DNA of 40,557 bases from Muribaculaceae bacterium (GCA_017619935.1 JAFZRJ010000022.1:1-40557); one strand, 5' to 3'; shown: positions 1-7,814, counted from the stretch's first letter. Translations and numbers: made by a program. The notes: generated from the letters alone by a model not told the origin.

Positions 1-1098
1 AATGAGGCTGTAGATATACATGCCGGCCTGCAGGTCACCGCCTTGGAGCGTCACGCCGTTGTCGCGGGCGTCCACGTTGAGCCGTTTTACTTGCTTTCCT
101 TGTAAGTCATAGATGTAGATGGTGGCCTGCTGGGTGCCATCAGGCAGATTGTAACCGATGCGCGTGTCGCTGCTGAACGGGTTGGGGTCGTTCTGGCTCA
201 GCACCTCGGCGACGCGTTCACCTAACAGAGCGCTGCCTTCGATGCCGTTGTCCGTCGGGGCGCTGTTCGATGTGGACGGCGTTTCCTCATCCTGCTTTTC
301 GGCTTTCAATTCGGCCAGTTCGGCACTCAGTTCATTGACGGCATTGACCAGAATGGGTATCAGCCCGATATAATCCACCGACATATAGCCGTTCTTGTCG
401 GTATATACCAAGTTGGGCAGCACTTCTTTCAGTTCCTGCGCAATGAAGCCGTACTGTCGTTTACCTTGAGCCACTTTGGCATAGTACTGGGCGAACAAGT
501 CGTTGTCGCTCTTACGCCCGTCCATCTCCAGAAGGCGTTCCGTTTCGGGATCGATGGCGTAGTCGGGTGTCTTGCGAGGTTTGAGGCGGTAACTTACGCC
601 AGACAGTGATGACAGCGCGTCAAGCGAATTTTCGAGTGGTTCTATCTCCTCTTTCAGCCGGGCGTCGCTGGTCACGAGAAAAGACGGCGCCTGTACGGAC
701 TTGTTTACTTTTACGATGTCGTCACCTGGAAGTGGGTCAAAATTGATGATGGTGTCACCGGCTGCGCCATTGTAAGTGAAGCAGAAGCCCTTCTTTCCAT
801 GGAGCCACAGGACATCGCTGTCAACATCATCCTCATCCATGTATCGCTCGCCCAACATCACGTTCTTGGTCAAGTATTTCTGGTAACCGAATGACATTCG
901 GGCTCCAATTCCCATTCCTTGATTTCCCCAAACACGGAGACTGGTAATGGTGTCCATATAATTCTCTATATACCCCATATTATGTTCCTCAAGGTTATCT
1001 CTTCCAACACGGACATTGCCGTCGTTATACACTTTGAGCTGTGCGGTCGCACTCATCACTGTAAGTGCTATCACCGCGAATAAAAATAGTTTTTTCAT
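1..1098 (-). CDS. Secreted protein with S74 intramolecular-chaperone domain and type IX-like C-terminus (3' end cut by window edge)
   Basis: Open reading frame from ATG at 1098 to the window edge (366 codons, no stop reached). Residues 1-20 are a signal peptide (MKKLFLFAVIALTVMSATAQ). Residues 21-140 are a repeat-poor beta-rich region with no family I recognise. Around 140-265 lies a peptidase S74 (endosialidase chaperone) domain: SDARLKEEI with the Ser144-Lys149 pair spaced as in the known self-cleaving dyad, GFIAQEL at 217-223, then SVDYIGLIPILVNAVNEL. After a low-complexity linker (about 268-290), residues 300-366 (DPNPFSSDTRIGY, IYIYDLQGKQVKR, QAGMYIYSL) look like the sorting domain of type IX secretion cargo. 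In phage tail spikes S74 cleaves itself off after trimerisation. Here the chaperone is followed by another domain, so cleavage would separate the two. No promoter is visible in the 62 bp upstream, so it is probably cotranscribed with the small gene at 1161-1547. Domain calls are motif-based; the function is unknown. Confidence 0.8.
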   Translation of the reverse strand, partial: MKKLFLFAVIALTVMSATAQLKVYNDGNVRVGRDNLEEHNMGYIENYMDTITSLRVWGNQGMGIGARMSFGYQKYLTKNVMLGERYMDEDDVDSDVLWLHGKKGFCFTYNGAAGDTIINFDPLPGDDIVKVNKSVQAPSFLVTSDARLKEEIEPLENSLDALSSLSGVSYRLKPRKTPDYAIDPETERLLEMDGRKSDNDLFAQYYAKVAQGKRQYGFIAQELKEVLPNLVYTDKNGYMSVDYIGLIPILVNAVNELSAELAELKAEKQDEETPSTSNSAPTDNGIEGSALLGERVAEVLSQNDPNPFSSDTRIGYNLPDGTQQATIYIYDLQGKQVKRLNVDARDNGVTLQGGDLQAGMYIYSLI

Positions 1099-1152
1099 TT
1101 TTGTTAGTTTTTATGGTTAAAGAAATCATTTATCAACGGATAAAAACCTGAC

Positions 1153-1171
1153 ACACATTATTAATATGTGT
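1153..1171 (-). other. Small inverted repeat overlapping the end of the upstream gene
   Basis: ACACAT, seven bases, ATGTGT forms a 6-bp hairpin across the TAA stop of the 1161-1547 gene. There is no T-run after it on either strand, so it is not a convincing terminator. It may affect processing or read-through into the S74 gene. Confidence 0.3.
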
Positions 1172-1547
1172 TGGAATAGGCGCTTTGGTCGAGGACTCCG
1201 TAGTAGCAGCCGCAGTCGTCGCTCTCGATGTAGATTTCAATCACATCGTCGAGCGCTCCTACGGGAATATTGACAGTGGCGGAAGTCGCTACATAGTCCA
1301 CGTTGGCGTAGGCGGTGGAGAGGATGATGGTGAATTCCGAATACTCCACGGGGTCCAGCTCAATGGAAAGTGTGGCGGTCGAAATCGTGTAATAAGCCTC
1401 CGGCTCCTCTACTTCCATCATGTGAGGATTATTTGAAATATGAGTTAGACTAATACTGTGCATAATCTCGCCTCCATTTGTATTATCAGCAAATATGGGA
1501 TAAACACAAAGAAGCATTTGAAACACTAACAAAAAACGTTTTTTCAT
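1161..1547 (-). CDS. Small secreted protein, DUF3244-like
   Basis: A 128-residue protein with a clear signal peptide (residues 1-20, ending PIFA, then DNTNGG). The mature part alternates short hydrophobic strands (TATLSIELD, FTIILSTAY, TVNIPVG, VIEIYIES) and ends with a Cys-Gly-Cys-Tyr-Tyr-Gly turn. This is the layout of the small Ig-like beta-sandwich proteins of Bacteroidales annotated DUF3244, but I assign that family only tentatively. The ATG at 1547 is supported by a near-consensus promoter 35 bp upstream. It probably forms a two-gene transcript with the S74 protein downstream. No function can be given; an envelope or surface location is inferred from the signal peptide. Confidence 0.7.
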   Translation of the reverse strand: MKKRFLLVFQMLLCVYPIFADNTNGGEIMHSISLTHISNNPHMMEVEEPEAYYTISTATLSIELDPVEYSEFTIILSTAYANVDYVATSATVNIPVGALDDVIEIYIESDDCGCYYGVLDQSAYSNTY

Positions 1548-1581
1548 AATTAGATAATTTGATTTGGTTGAAATTGTTGCA

Positions 1582-1612
1582 CAAAAGTAGTAGTCTAAAT
1601 AATAATCTCAAA
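1582..1612 (-). promoter_or_regulatory. Bacteroidota promoter for the 1161-1547 gene
   Basis: On the minus strand TACTTTTG (1582-1589) matches the -7 consensus TAnnTTTG, and TTTG (1609-1612) matches the -33 element with a 19-bp spacer. The predicted transcript starts about 30 nt before the ATG. Confidence 0.7.
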
Positions 1613-1742
1613 AAATAAAATCTAAACAGAAATACGCTTAATAGGCTGTTTTTCAGGAAAATAAAACCTTAATTTGCGCCATTTTACCGAAATCTCAATC
1701 ACAAATCGGCTATTTTACTGATTAATAAACGATTAAAGCCTT

Positions 1743-1781
1743 AACAAAAAATGATTGTCTATATAGACAACCATTTTTGTT
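1743..1781 (-). terminator. Terminator after the TPR regulator
   Basis: A near-perfect hairpin with AACAAAAA and TTTTTGTT at its feet and TTGTCTATATAGACAA in the middle; it has one mismatch and one bulge. Because of the flanking A and T runs it could work on either strand. It lies 65 bp past the stop of the regulator gene. The surrounding 1548-1845 intergenic DNA is very AT-rich, and apart from this hairpin and the promoter at 1582 I see nothing in it. Confidence 0.65.
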
Positions 1782-1845
1782 AATTCTTTAGTCAAAAAAT
1801 TCTTTGAAAATGTGTGATTATATAATAGTGATATTCTTTTTTAAA

Positions 1846-3612
1846 TCAGCAATCTTCATGTTCTAATTTTAAAAGGTAATCGTCAATATTTTCATTAATT
1901 CTTAATTTTTTCTTAAGCCTACTTTTTACAGAATAAATGACACTTTGGCTTTTATAACCCAGGCATATTGTAATAGCCATTGAATTAAACCCGAGCAATA
2001 AAAGCAATATTAGGTGTTTTTCTTCCTGACTTATTTTCGGATGTAGTTCCAAAAACTTCGCAAAACAATTATTTCGCGTGTTGTTTATATGGTTCTCAAT
2101 CTGTACCCACATGTCTTTGCTTGACCATAGACGATTGAAATGGTTATAGAATCGCTTCATAAATAGTGTGGCATTATTTCCACTTTGGAAATAATCACTT
2201 GCAATATGACCTAATGGTTGAAGGTTTTGAGAAAAAGTGACACTCAACTGGGCATATAGAGATTTAATAAATTCAGTATCCGTTTGTAATACACGCAGTT
2301 TGCTATTGGTGTCAATCTGGTTTTGCAGTTCTTCCCTGACAGTGGTAAGTTCTTGTTCGGTTTTTGTCTGTTCTTGGTTTATCTTGTCAAATTCAGAAAT
2401 AAACTTTCGGTTATTTTCTTCTAACCACAATACTTGCCGACGCAGTTGCAACTCTGTTCTCTTTTTATGTAGAATAACAACGCCTAGAATACAACCAACG
2501 ATTAATAACAGCACTGCAACGATAGCAATTGTATAATATTTTAGATATGTTTGTTTCTTTTGGTAATTGGAAGACAAATATTCTCTCTCAACTTTCTTCT
2601 CAATATTCAGCAATAATTGGTTGGTGTGAGCAAGAACCACATTTTCAGCGACACTGTCACTTATGACCTCATATTTATGGGCATTTTTCCAATCACCTTT
2701 GGAAGAACTTAATAATGACAAAGAATGAAAGTATAGTGCGGAATCAAGTTTATTGGCGGGATGTGGAGACTTTTCCAAATACATCTCAGCAGAATCAATC
2801 ATTCCGAGTTTTATATATGACTGCACTACATAGTGCCAACATTCACATGGTATATTACTATAGTTGTTCATAAGTTTAACTGACAAATCTTTGGCTTGGG
2901 TATAACATGAATCATAGAACAGTTTACAAATCTCAGTTTTAAGGGCTAACTTCAAAAGAGATGTGTCATTATTTTGGATAGATATATTTTTTACCTCATT
3001 AATAAAGAACATAGAACTGTCGTTATGAACATCTATGCTTTGATATGCCTGAGACAGTTGTTGACAGCAGAAAACATATTGACTGGGGTATTTACCATTA
3101 AATGCTAGAATAGCGTTTCTGTATTTTTTAATCGCTTCATTAAAAACATAATTAAGCTGATATAATATACCCATTTGCTTAAGAGCGTAGCCGCGGTGAT
3201 AGTGGTCGTCGGGGTGGGATTCGAGTTCGGTGCGCTTGTACCAGCGCATGGCGCTGTCAGGATGGCCGAGTTCCTCTGCCACGGTGCCGCTGTAGAGCAT
3301 GGCGCGGATGCGGCGGTCGTAGGAGCCGTGGTCGCGGTAGTAGTCCCATGCGCAGCGGATGAGCGTGTCGCTCGTGGCAGGGATGTAGGCCTTGTAGAGC
3401 GCCTGCACGGTGAGCAGCGCATGGTAGGCGCGCTCCTCGCCCCGCAGCAAGTCACCGTTGATGTCGGCCAGCAGCGAGAGGGCGCTGTCGGGCTGGTCGC
3501 ACACCAGCGAGTCGATGGCGATGAGCCTCGCCTCGGTGTCACTCACGCGGTGGCAGCATGTCGCCAAGCTCGCCACCATCGTTCCCAACAATATGTAAAG
3601 CAACCGCTTCAT
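1846..3612 (-). CDS. TPR / transmembrane / LuxR-like HTH regulator
   Basis: A 588-residue protein (MKRLLYILL start). The frame extends to a TTG at 3630, but the promoter at 3633-3662 leaves the ATG at 3612 as the sensible start. Residues 1-20 are a signal peptide with a possible lipobox-like ATCC end. Residues 25-340 are helical TPR-like repeats (for example PDSAMRWYKRTEL and FNEAIKKYRNAI). A single membrane helix spans 357-381, a charged coiled coil 385-440, and a C-terminal helix-turn-helix about 527-575 (QEEKHLILLLLLGFNSMAIT, then SVKSRLKKKLRI). The layout is a periplasmic TPR sensor, one membrane pass and a cytoplasmic DNA-binding end, a common Bacteroidales membrane-bound regulator design. 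Codons 1 to about 145 are GC-rich while the rest is strongly AT-rich, suggesting a recombined gene. It may control the adjacent secreted-protein genes; that is inferred from position only. Confidence 0.8.
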   Translation of the reverse strand: MKRLLYILLGTMVASLATCCHRVSDTEARLIAIDSLVCDQPDSALSLLADINGDLLRGEERAYHALLTVQALYKAYIPATSDTLIRCAWDYYRDHGSYDRRIRAMLYSGTVAEELGHPDSAMRWYKRTELESHPDDHYHRGYALKQMGILYQLNYVFNEAIKKYRNAILAFNGKYPSQYVFCCQQLSQAYQSIDVHNDSSMFFINEVKNISIQNNDTSLLKLALKTEICKLFYDSCYTQAKDLSVKLMNNYSNIPCECWHYVVQSYIKLGMIDSAEMYLEKSPHPANKLDSALYFHSLSLLSSSKGDWKNAHKYEVISDSVAENVVLAHTNQLLLNIEKKVEREYLSSNYQKKQTYLKYYTIAIVAVLLLIVGCILGVVILHKKRTELQLRRQVLWLEENNRKFISEFDKINQEQTKTEQELTTVREELQNQIDTNSKLRVLQTDTEFIKSLYAQLSVTFSQNLQPLGHIASDYFQSGNNATLFMKRFYNHFNRLWSSKDMWVQIENHINNTRNNCFAKFLELHPKISQEEKHLILLLLLGFNSMAITICLGYKSQSVIYSVKSRLKKKLRINENIDDYLLKLEHEDC

Positions 3613-3632
3613 GTCGTAGCAATTATTCAATG

Positions 3633-3662
3633 CAAAGTTAAATAAAAATTTTTAGACTCCAA
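3633..3662 (-). promoter_or_regulatory. Promoter of the TPR regulator
   Basis: Minus-strand TAACTTTG (3633-3640) and TTG (3660-3662) are separated by exactly 19 bp, matching the Bacteroidota consensus. It places the transcript start near 3627, giving a leader of about 15 nt before ATG 3612 and ruling out the upstream TTG start. Confidence 0.75.
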
Positions 3663-3706
3663 CCATTTCCTGTTGCTTTTTGTTCCATTCCCCAGCTAAG
3701 TGGATT

Positions 3707-4153
3707 TCAAAGTGAGGGGTAGTGGGGGATGTCGGGGAGGAAGTCGTAGGAGTTGTTTTCGTAGTCGATACGACAGCAATAGTGGTTCATGCCGTTGCTC
3801 ACGATGAGGTAACGTGCGTGCAGCACCATGTTGTAACGCACGATTTGGTCAAAGGTGGCTTGGGTGATGGTGATGCTGGGCGCCTTGTACTCGACGATGA
3901 CCAGTGGAGAGCCGTCGCGGGCTGCCACCACAGTGTCGCATCGGCGCTTGATGTCGTTCTGCGTCAGCGATACCTCATTGCCCATGAGGGCGGCAGGGAA
4001 ATCGCGCTCATGGATAAGGAACTGCACGAAGTGCTGACGCACCCACTCTTCGGGCGTGAGCGCCACATACTTCTTGCGCAGCGCATCGAAGATGAGCAGC
4101 CCGGAGTCACTTTTTTTGAGATTAAATTGATATTCGGGTAGGTTAAGTCGCAT
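3707..4153 (-). CDS. Solitary HsdR-N-like (PD-(D/E)xK fold) protein
   Basis: A 148-residue protein resembling the N-terminal nuclease domain of type I restriction R subunits (HSDR_N). The active-site pattern appears complete: Asp73 in RRCDTVV, Glu88 and Lys90 in VIVEYKAP, and a glutamine in FDQIVRYN (residue 103), as in the R-subunit nuclease with its trailing Gln. It has no helicase part and there are no hsdM or hsdS genes nearby, so it is not a restriction system. This stand-alone form next to holA recurs in Bacteroidales as far as I recall. A DNA-processing role is plausible but unproven. The start ATG directly abuts a 37-bp palindrome shared with divergent holA. Confidence 0.8.
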   Translation of the reverse strand: MRLNLPEYQFNLKKSDSGLLIFDALRKKYVALTPEEWVRQHFVQFLIHERDFPAALMGNEVSLTQNDIKRRCDTVVAARDGSPLVIVEYKAPSITITQATFDQIVRYNMVLHARYLIVSNGMNHYCCRIDYENNSYDFLPDIPHYPSL

Positions 4154-4190
4154 TTATTTGCTAATTTCGCAGTGCGAATTTAGCAAATAA
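4154..4190. promoter_or_regulatory. 37-bp near-perfect palindrome in the holA divergent region
   Basis: Two 18-bp arms (4154-4171 and 4173-4190) around a single G match at 17 of 18 positions; the left arm begins TTATTTGCTAA. It fills most of the 56 bp between two divergent start codons, touching the ATG of the HsdR-N-like gene and overlapping the holA -7 box. It may be an operator or an RNA hairpin in a leader. Confidence 0.7.
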
Positions 4191-4195
4191 TTTTG
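4188..4195 (+). promoter_or_regulatory. -7 box of holA
   Basis: TAATTTTG matches TAnnTTTG exactly, 14 bp before the holA ATG. The -33 position (TTCG near 4165) is a weak match and lies inside the palindrome. Confidence 0.55.
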
Positions 4196-4209
4196 ACATG
4201 GTATAAATT

Positions 4210-5259
4210 ATGGCCGAGAAAAAAGACAGTGTGACCTATGTGGGTCTTCGCAAGGAGATTCTGGACAAGAAGTTCCGCCCCATTTATGTGCTCAATGGAG
4301 AAGAACCGTTCTACATTGACAAGCTCAGCGACTTGATAGTGGAAACGGCGCTGACCGAGGATGAGCGTGACTTCAACCTGTCGGTTTTCTACGGTAATGA
4401 TGCCGATGTTCGCAATGTGATCAGCACTTGCAAGCAGTATCCGGCGTTTTCGCAGTACAAGGTGGTGGTTTTGCGTGAGGCGCAGAATGTGTCGAAGCAG
4501 CCCGGCCACAAGAACGACCTGGACCTGTTGGCGCATTATGCCGAGAATCCGCTGCATAGCACCATCTTGGTGATATGCAACAAGGGAGGGGCGCTCAAGT
4601 CGAAGCCGTTCCTCGACATGCTGAAGGAAAAAGGCACGGGCGTGATCATGAACTCCGCCAAGGTGCGTGAAGGGCGGGACCTGCGGAGCTTGATTACCAG
4701 TTATGCCACTTCGTTGGGCTGCAATATTGATGCCAAGTCGGTGACCATGCTGGCCGATTATATAGGCAACGACCTCGCCCGCTTGTTTGGCGAACTGGAC
4801 AAACTCAAGATTCTGCTGGCCGACGACAACGCCATCACGCCTGAGTTGATAGAAAAGCACATCGGTATCAGTAAGGATTACAACAATTTCGAGTTGGAAG
4901 ACGCCCTGCGCCAGCGCAATGCCGTAAAGGCCTATCGCATTATCGACTACTTTGAGAAGAATCCGAAAAACAACTCAGTACCCGCCACGGTGGCGACGTT
5001 GTTTTCATTCTTTTCCAACGTGTTGCTTGTGCGCACGAGCAAAGACCAGTCACCTGCCGCACTGATGGCCATCACCGGCAGCAAGTCCAATTTCAGAATC
5101 CAAAAGTTTAAGGACGCGGGTCAGAACTACAGCACCCGCGCTTGCGTGAACATTATCAGCTACCTGCGTGAGTGTGACGTGAAAAGCAAGGGCGTAGGGT
5201 CACGCCAGGATGCTTATGCCCTCCTGCGCGAATTGGTTTATAAAATCCTTCATTCTTGA
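4210..5259 (+). CDS. holA: DNA polymerase III subunit delta
   Basis: A 349-residue protein of normal HolA length. The N-terminal portion reads FRPIYVLNGEEPFYIDKL, the usual opening of the delta subunit AAA+-like domain, followed by TALTEDERDFNLSVFYG. The middle has the collar-side segment typical of delta (YIGNDLARLFGELDKL), and the C-terminal helical domain follows (LEDALRQRNAVKAYRI). Delta binds and opens the beta sliding clamp inside the clamp-loader complex. The gene is monocistronic on the plus strand, divergent from the HsdR-N-like gene, and ends 36 bp from the convergent barrel gene; a weak GCCACG/CGTGGC hairpin without a T-run sits in that gap. Start chosen at ATG 4210 because it lies just downstream of the -7 box. 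Confidence 0.93.
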   Translation: MAEKKDSVTYVGLRKEILDKKFRPIYVLNGEEPFYIDKLSDLIVETALTEDERDFNLSVFYGNDADVRNVISTCKQYPAFSQYKVVVLREAQNVSKQPGHKNDLDLLAHYAENPLHSTILVICNKGGALKSKPFLDMLKEKGTGVIMNSAKVREGRDLRSLITSYATSLGCNIDAKSVTMLADYIGNDLARLFGELDKLKILLADDNAITPELIEKHIGISKDYNNFELEDALRQRNAVKAYRIIDYFEKNPKNNSVPATVATLFSFFSNVLLVRTSKDQSPAALMAITGSKSNFRIQKFKDAGQNYSTRACVNIISYLRECDVKSKGVGSRQDAYALLRELVYKILHS

Positions 5260-5295
5260 TGGTCGCCACGGTCCACGCGTGGCTGTGGGATGCCG

Positions 5296-5982
5296 TTACT
5301 TTACGCGGTACATATAGCCCAGAGTGACCATGATGGACATTCCCGACGAAGCCGAGAACACATCTTTCTTGTGGTTGCTGAACACATCGTTCAGTCCGTA
5401 GTAGAATCGTCCCTCTAGGGTGAACGAACTGCGGTTGCGTGCAATCATTTCCATGCCCGCACCCACCGAGATTCCGTAGTCCAACTTGTTGTGGATGGGC
5501 TCGACAAACTGCGCGATGCTGCGATTGGCGGTCGGGAAATCGGCGATACCCGCCACGTTTTCATAGTCAAAGTTTGACGTGGTGGAATGTGCAATCATGA
5601 AGCCTATTTCGGGTCCGGCATTGAAAAAACCGTGGAACTTGTTGCTGCCAAAGTAGATGTGGGTAAGCATCGGCACTTGCAGGTAAGTAAAACGCCGTTG
5701 ATAGGCATAGTCGTATCCCTCAAACTTTTCTTTCCAGCCCCGTTGCTCCAGATTGACTTCGGCGATGAGTCCAAAATGACGTTCTTCCATATAACGGAAC
5801 GTGGCTCCCATCATGAAGCCCATAAGCATGGATTGTGGCACGGTGGGGTTAAACTGGATGCGCGACAAGGTGATGCCGGCCTTTCCACCCACGGCGATAT
5901 TACCCTCGTAGTGGGTTTGGGCGCTGAGCATGACTGTGCCCAGCATCAACACGATGACTGCAAGAAAAGGTCGGAGTTTCAT
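5296..5982 (-). CDS. PorT-family outer-membrane beta-barrel protein
   Basis: A 228-residue protein with a signal peptide (MKLRPFLAVIVLMLGTVMLSAQ) and alternating amphipathic strands ending in a C-terminal aromatic-rich strand (VTLGYMYRVK). The pattern GGKAGITLSRI, FGLIAEVNLEQRGWKE, YLQVPMLTHIYFG, GFFNAGPEIGFMI and YGISVGAGMEM is typical of the OMP_b-brl_2 / PorT-like family, probably an eight-stranded barrel. The name does not imply a role in type IX secretion. The ATG overlaps the TGA of the upstream LysM gene by four bases, so the two are translationally coupled and probably work together in the envelope. Confidence 0.85.
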   Translation of the reverse strand: MKLRPFLAVIVLMLGTVMLSAQTHYEGNIAVGGKAGITLSRIQFNPTVPQSMLMGFMMGATFRYMEERHFGLIAEVNLEQRGWKEKFEGYDYAYQRRFTYLQVPMLTHIYFGSNKFHGFFNAGPEIGFMIAHSTTSNFDYENVAGIADFPTANRSIAQFVEPIHNKLDYGISVGAGMEMIARNRSSFTLEGRFYYGLNDVFSNHKKDVFSASSGMSIMVTLGYMYRVK

Positions 5983-7781
5983 CGCACTTCGGTGATGATG
6001 GTGTGGTCGGTGGTAAAGTGAACGATGTCGATGGCCTGGTTAACGTAGCCGCCCCAGTTGTTCACGCGTTCAAACTTAAATCCCGTCTGTATGCCTTTGT
6101 ACAGGGGTGCGTCGCCCATATTGCCAGTCTCGTTAAATGCTTTGACAATGAACATGGCGGTATCGTAGCCCAGCAGGCCCATGTTGGGGTAGGAAGTGAG
6201 TGTGCTGCCACCGAACCAGCGCTTGTAGAGCGTGTCGAAATCGCGGGTGCGATAGCCCTTGGCGTTGAAGAAGCGCGAGAACATATAGGTGTCTATGGTC
6301 TGCAAGTCGTTCTGGTAGTCCTTGAGGTAGAGCACATATTCGGGATAACCTATCATCACCATGTCGCAATCGAAGCGTTCAGCCTTGGCTTGCTTGAGCG
6401 CCGGCAACACTTTTTTGAGCAGGTTTTTGCTGCCCGACGAAGGGATGAACACGTAGCGGGTGCCAGGATTCATCTCGCGCGACAATCGGTCGAAGCTCAA
6501 GTCGCCAGTCACAGTGATGGATGAGTAGCCGATGCCTTTTGTGGCGATGTGGGCACGGAAGTCGGTGTAGATGTCCTTGTCCTCGCCGTCGGTATCTTCA
6601 AGATAGATGACCGAGCAGTTCTCAAATTGCTCGTCGAACCATTTCATGACATTCTCGGCAAGGTCCTTGGTGGGAATGTTCACCTGATACACGTTGGGAT
6701 TGTTCTGGTAGTCATCGTTCTTGGTTGAGAAGCAATTCAGCACGTCGACGTTGTTCTGACGGCCAAAGTTGTTGATGCGTGCCAGCTGTTGTGGCTCGCT
6801 GGGAGCCACCACCACGGTAAGGTCGCGCATTTCGGGCAATGCCAGCAGGCTGTCGGTGACATTCAAGTTGTGCTGGGTGTCGTAAACCTTCAGATTGATT
6901 TTGCGTGACGTCGTGTTTTTGAGACTGTCTAACGCGAGCAAGAAACCTTTGTAGAAATCGGTGTAGAGATATGCTTGCTTGGGTGGCGTGCTCTTGTGGA
7001 GTTGGAAGGGCAGGATGAGTCCGATGTTCAACTCACCGTTACGTTTTGCGGTGAGCATCTGCTCGTAAAGGTCGTTCAAGCGCGGGCTGTAGTAACTCTC
7101 CAGTTCTTCCAGACTGATGGTTCGCATGTCGCCCATCGCGGCCTCGGTGCTGTGCTGTGGCAGCACAATCATTTTGCCTTTCTTGGGCTTCTTCGTGTTG
7201 GGGTTGGCGGCTTGGACATCGGCGACGAACACGTTGTGGCGGCGAGCGATGGAACTGTAGGAGTCGCCGTCCTGTGCCACGTAACGGGTGAAACGTGTGG
7301 TCGTTTTCTCGTAGGCGAAGGGCATGGCGGAGTTGGGCACGACGCGGATGCGTTCCCCTGCCACATATTGGTCGGGAGTGAGGCCCAGATTGGCGTTCAA
7401 GATGCCTTCCACACTGGCGTTGTAGGTTTTGGCGATTCTGCAGATGGATTCGCCGTTCTTGATGGTGTGGGTGACGGGGGCGTTGTCGGTAATGACGATT
7501 TCACTGCCCACGTTACTGGCCGGCGCGTTTTGCGGAACGGGGAAGAACAGCAGTTGTTTCTTCTCAAGTCCGGCAGTCACCCAGGGGTTGTAGGTGGTGA
7601 TATAGTCTTCGGAAACGCCCAGTTTGTGAGCCACGCCATAGACGGTCTCCTTGTTCTTAATCTCGTAATAATAGTAGGGTTGTCCGCCAATTTGCTTGAT
7701 GGGCAATCCAGTCTGAGCCAGGATGCTTACAGCAGTCACAAGAGCGACAATCGCGAGGGCAAAAAACCTTTTCATATTCAT
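5979..7781 (-). CDS. Triple-LysM protein fused to a periplasmic-binding-protein type 1 fold
   Basis: A 600-residue exported protein. Residues 1-23 are a signal peptide. Three LysM modules follow at about 38-81 (NKETVYGVAHKLGVSEDYI), 103-148 (NGESICRIAKTYNASVEGIL) and 165-208 (DGDSYSSIARRHNVFVADVQ), which should bind peptidoglycan. From about 250 (LNIGLILPFQ) to the end is an ABC-transporter substrate-binding-like fold of the Leu/Ile/Val type (FYKGFLLALDSLK, KVYDTQHN, VVVAPSEPQQLARI, YVFIPSSGSKNLL, YPNMGLLGYDTAMFIVKAF). No transport genes are nearby, so solute import is unlikely. LpoA, an activator of penicillin-binding protein 1A, also uses this fold, making a cell-wall role an attractive but unproven idea. 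It heads an operon with the barrel gene. Confidence 0.88.
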   Translation of the reverse strand: MNMKRFFALAIVALVTAVSILAQTGLPIKQIGGQPYYYYEIKNKETVYGVAHKLGVSEDYITTYNPWVTAGLEKKQLLFFPVPQNAPASNVGSEIVITDNAPVTHTIKNGESICRIAKTYNASVEGILNANLGLTPDQYVAGERIRVVPNSAMPFAYEKTTTRFTRYVAQDGDSYSSIARRHNVFVADVQAANPNTKKPKKGKMIVLPQHSTEAAMGDMRTISLEELESYYSPRLNDLYEQMLTAKRNGELNIGLILPFQLHKSTPPKQAYLYTDFYKGFLLALDSLKNTTSRKINLKVYDTQHNLNVTDSLLALPEMRDLTVVVAPSEPQQLARINNFGRQNNVDVLNCFSTKNDDYQNNPNVYQVNIPTKDLAENVMKWFDEQFENCSVIYLEDTDGEDKDIYTDFRAHIATKGIGYSSITVTGDLSFDRLSREMNPGTRYVFIPSSGSKNLLKKVLPALKQAKAERFDCDMVMIGYPEYVLYLKDYQNDLQTIDTYMFSRFFNAKGYRTRDFDTLYKRWFGGSTLTSYPNMGLLGYDTAMFIVKAFNETGNMGDAPLYKGIQTGFKFERVNNWGGYVNQAIDIVHFTTDHTIITEVR

Positions 7782-7814
7782 TGCAAAATCAGTTAGATGT
7801 CATATTAAGCCGTG

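Noticed and set aside
3105-3542. Minus-strand frame of 145 codons inside the TPR regulator
   Set aside because: A shadow frame made possible by the GC-rich section; its translation is low-complexity Arg/Thr/Pro, and the regulator frame has TPR motifs and a promoter.
3707-4153. Type I restriction-modification system
   Set aside because: Only an HsdR-N-like domain is present; no helicase, hsdM or hsdS in the window.
4180-4860. Minus-strand frame opposite holA
   Set aside because: Antisense of recognised holA sequence, without signals of its own.
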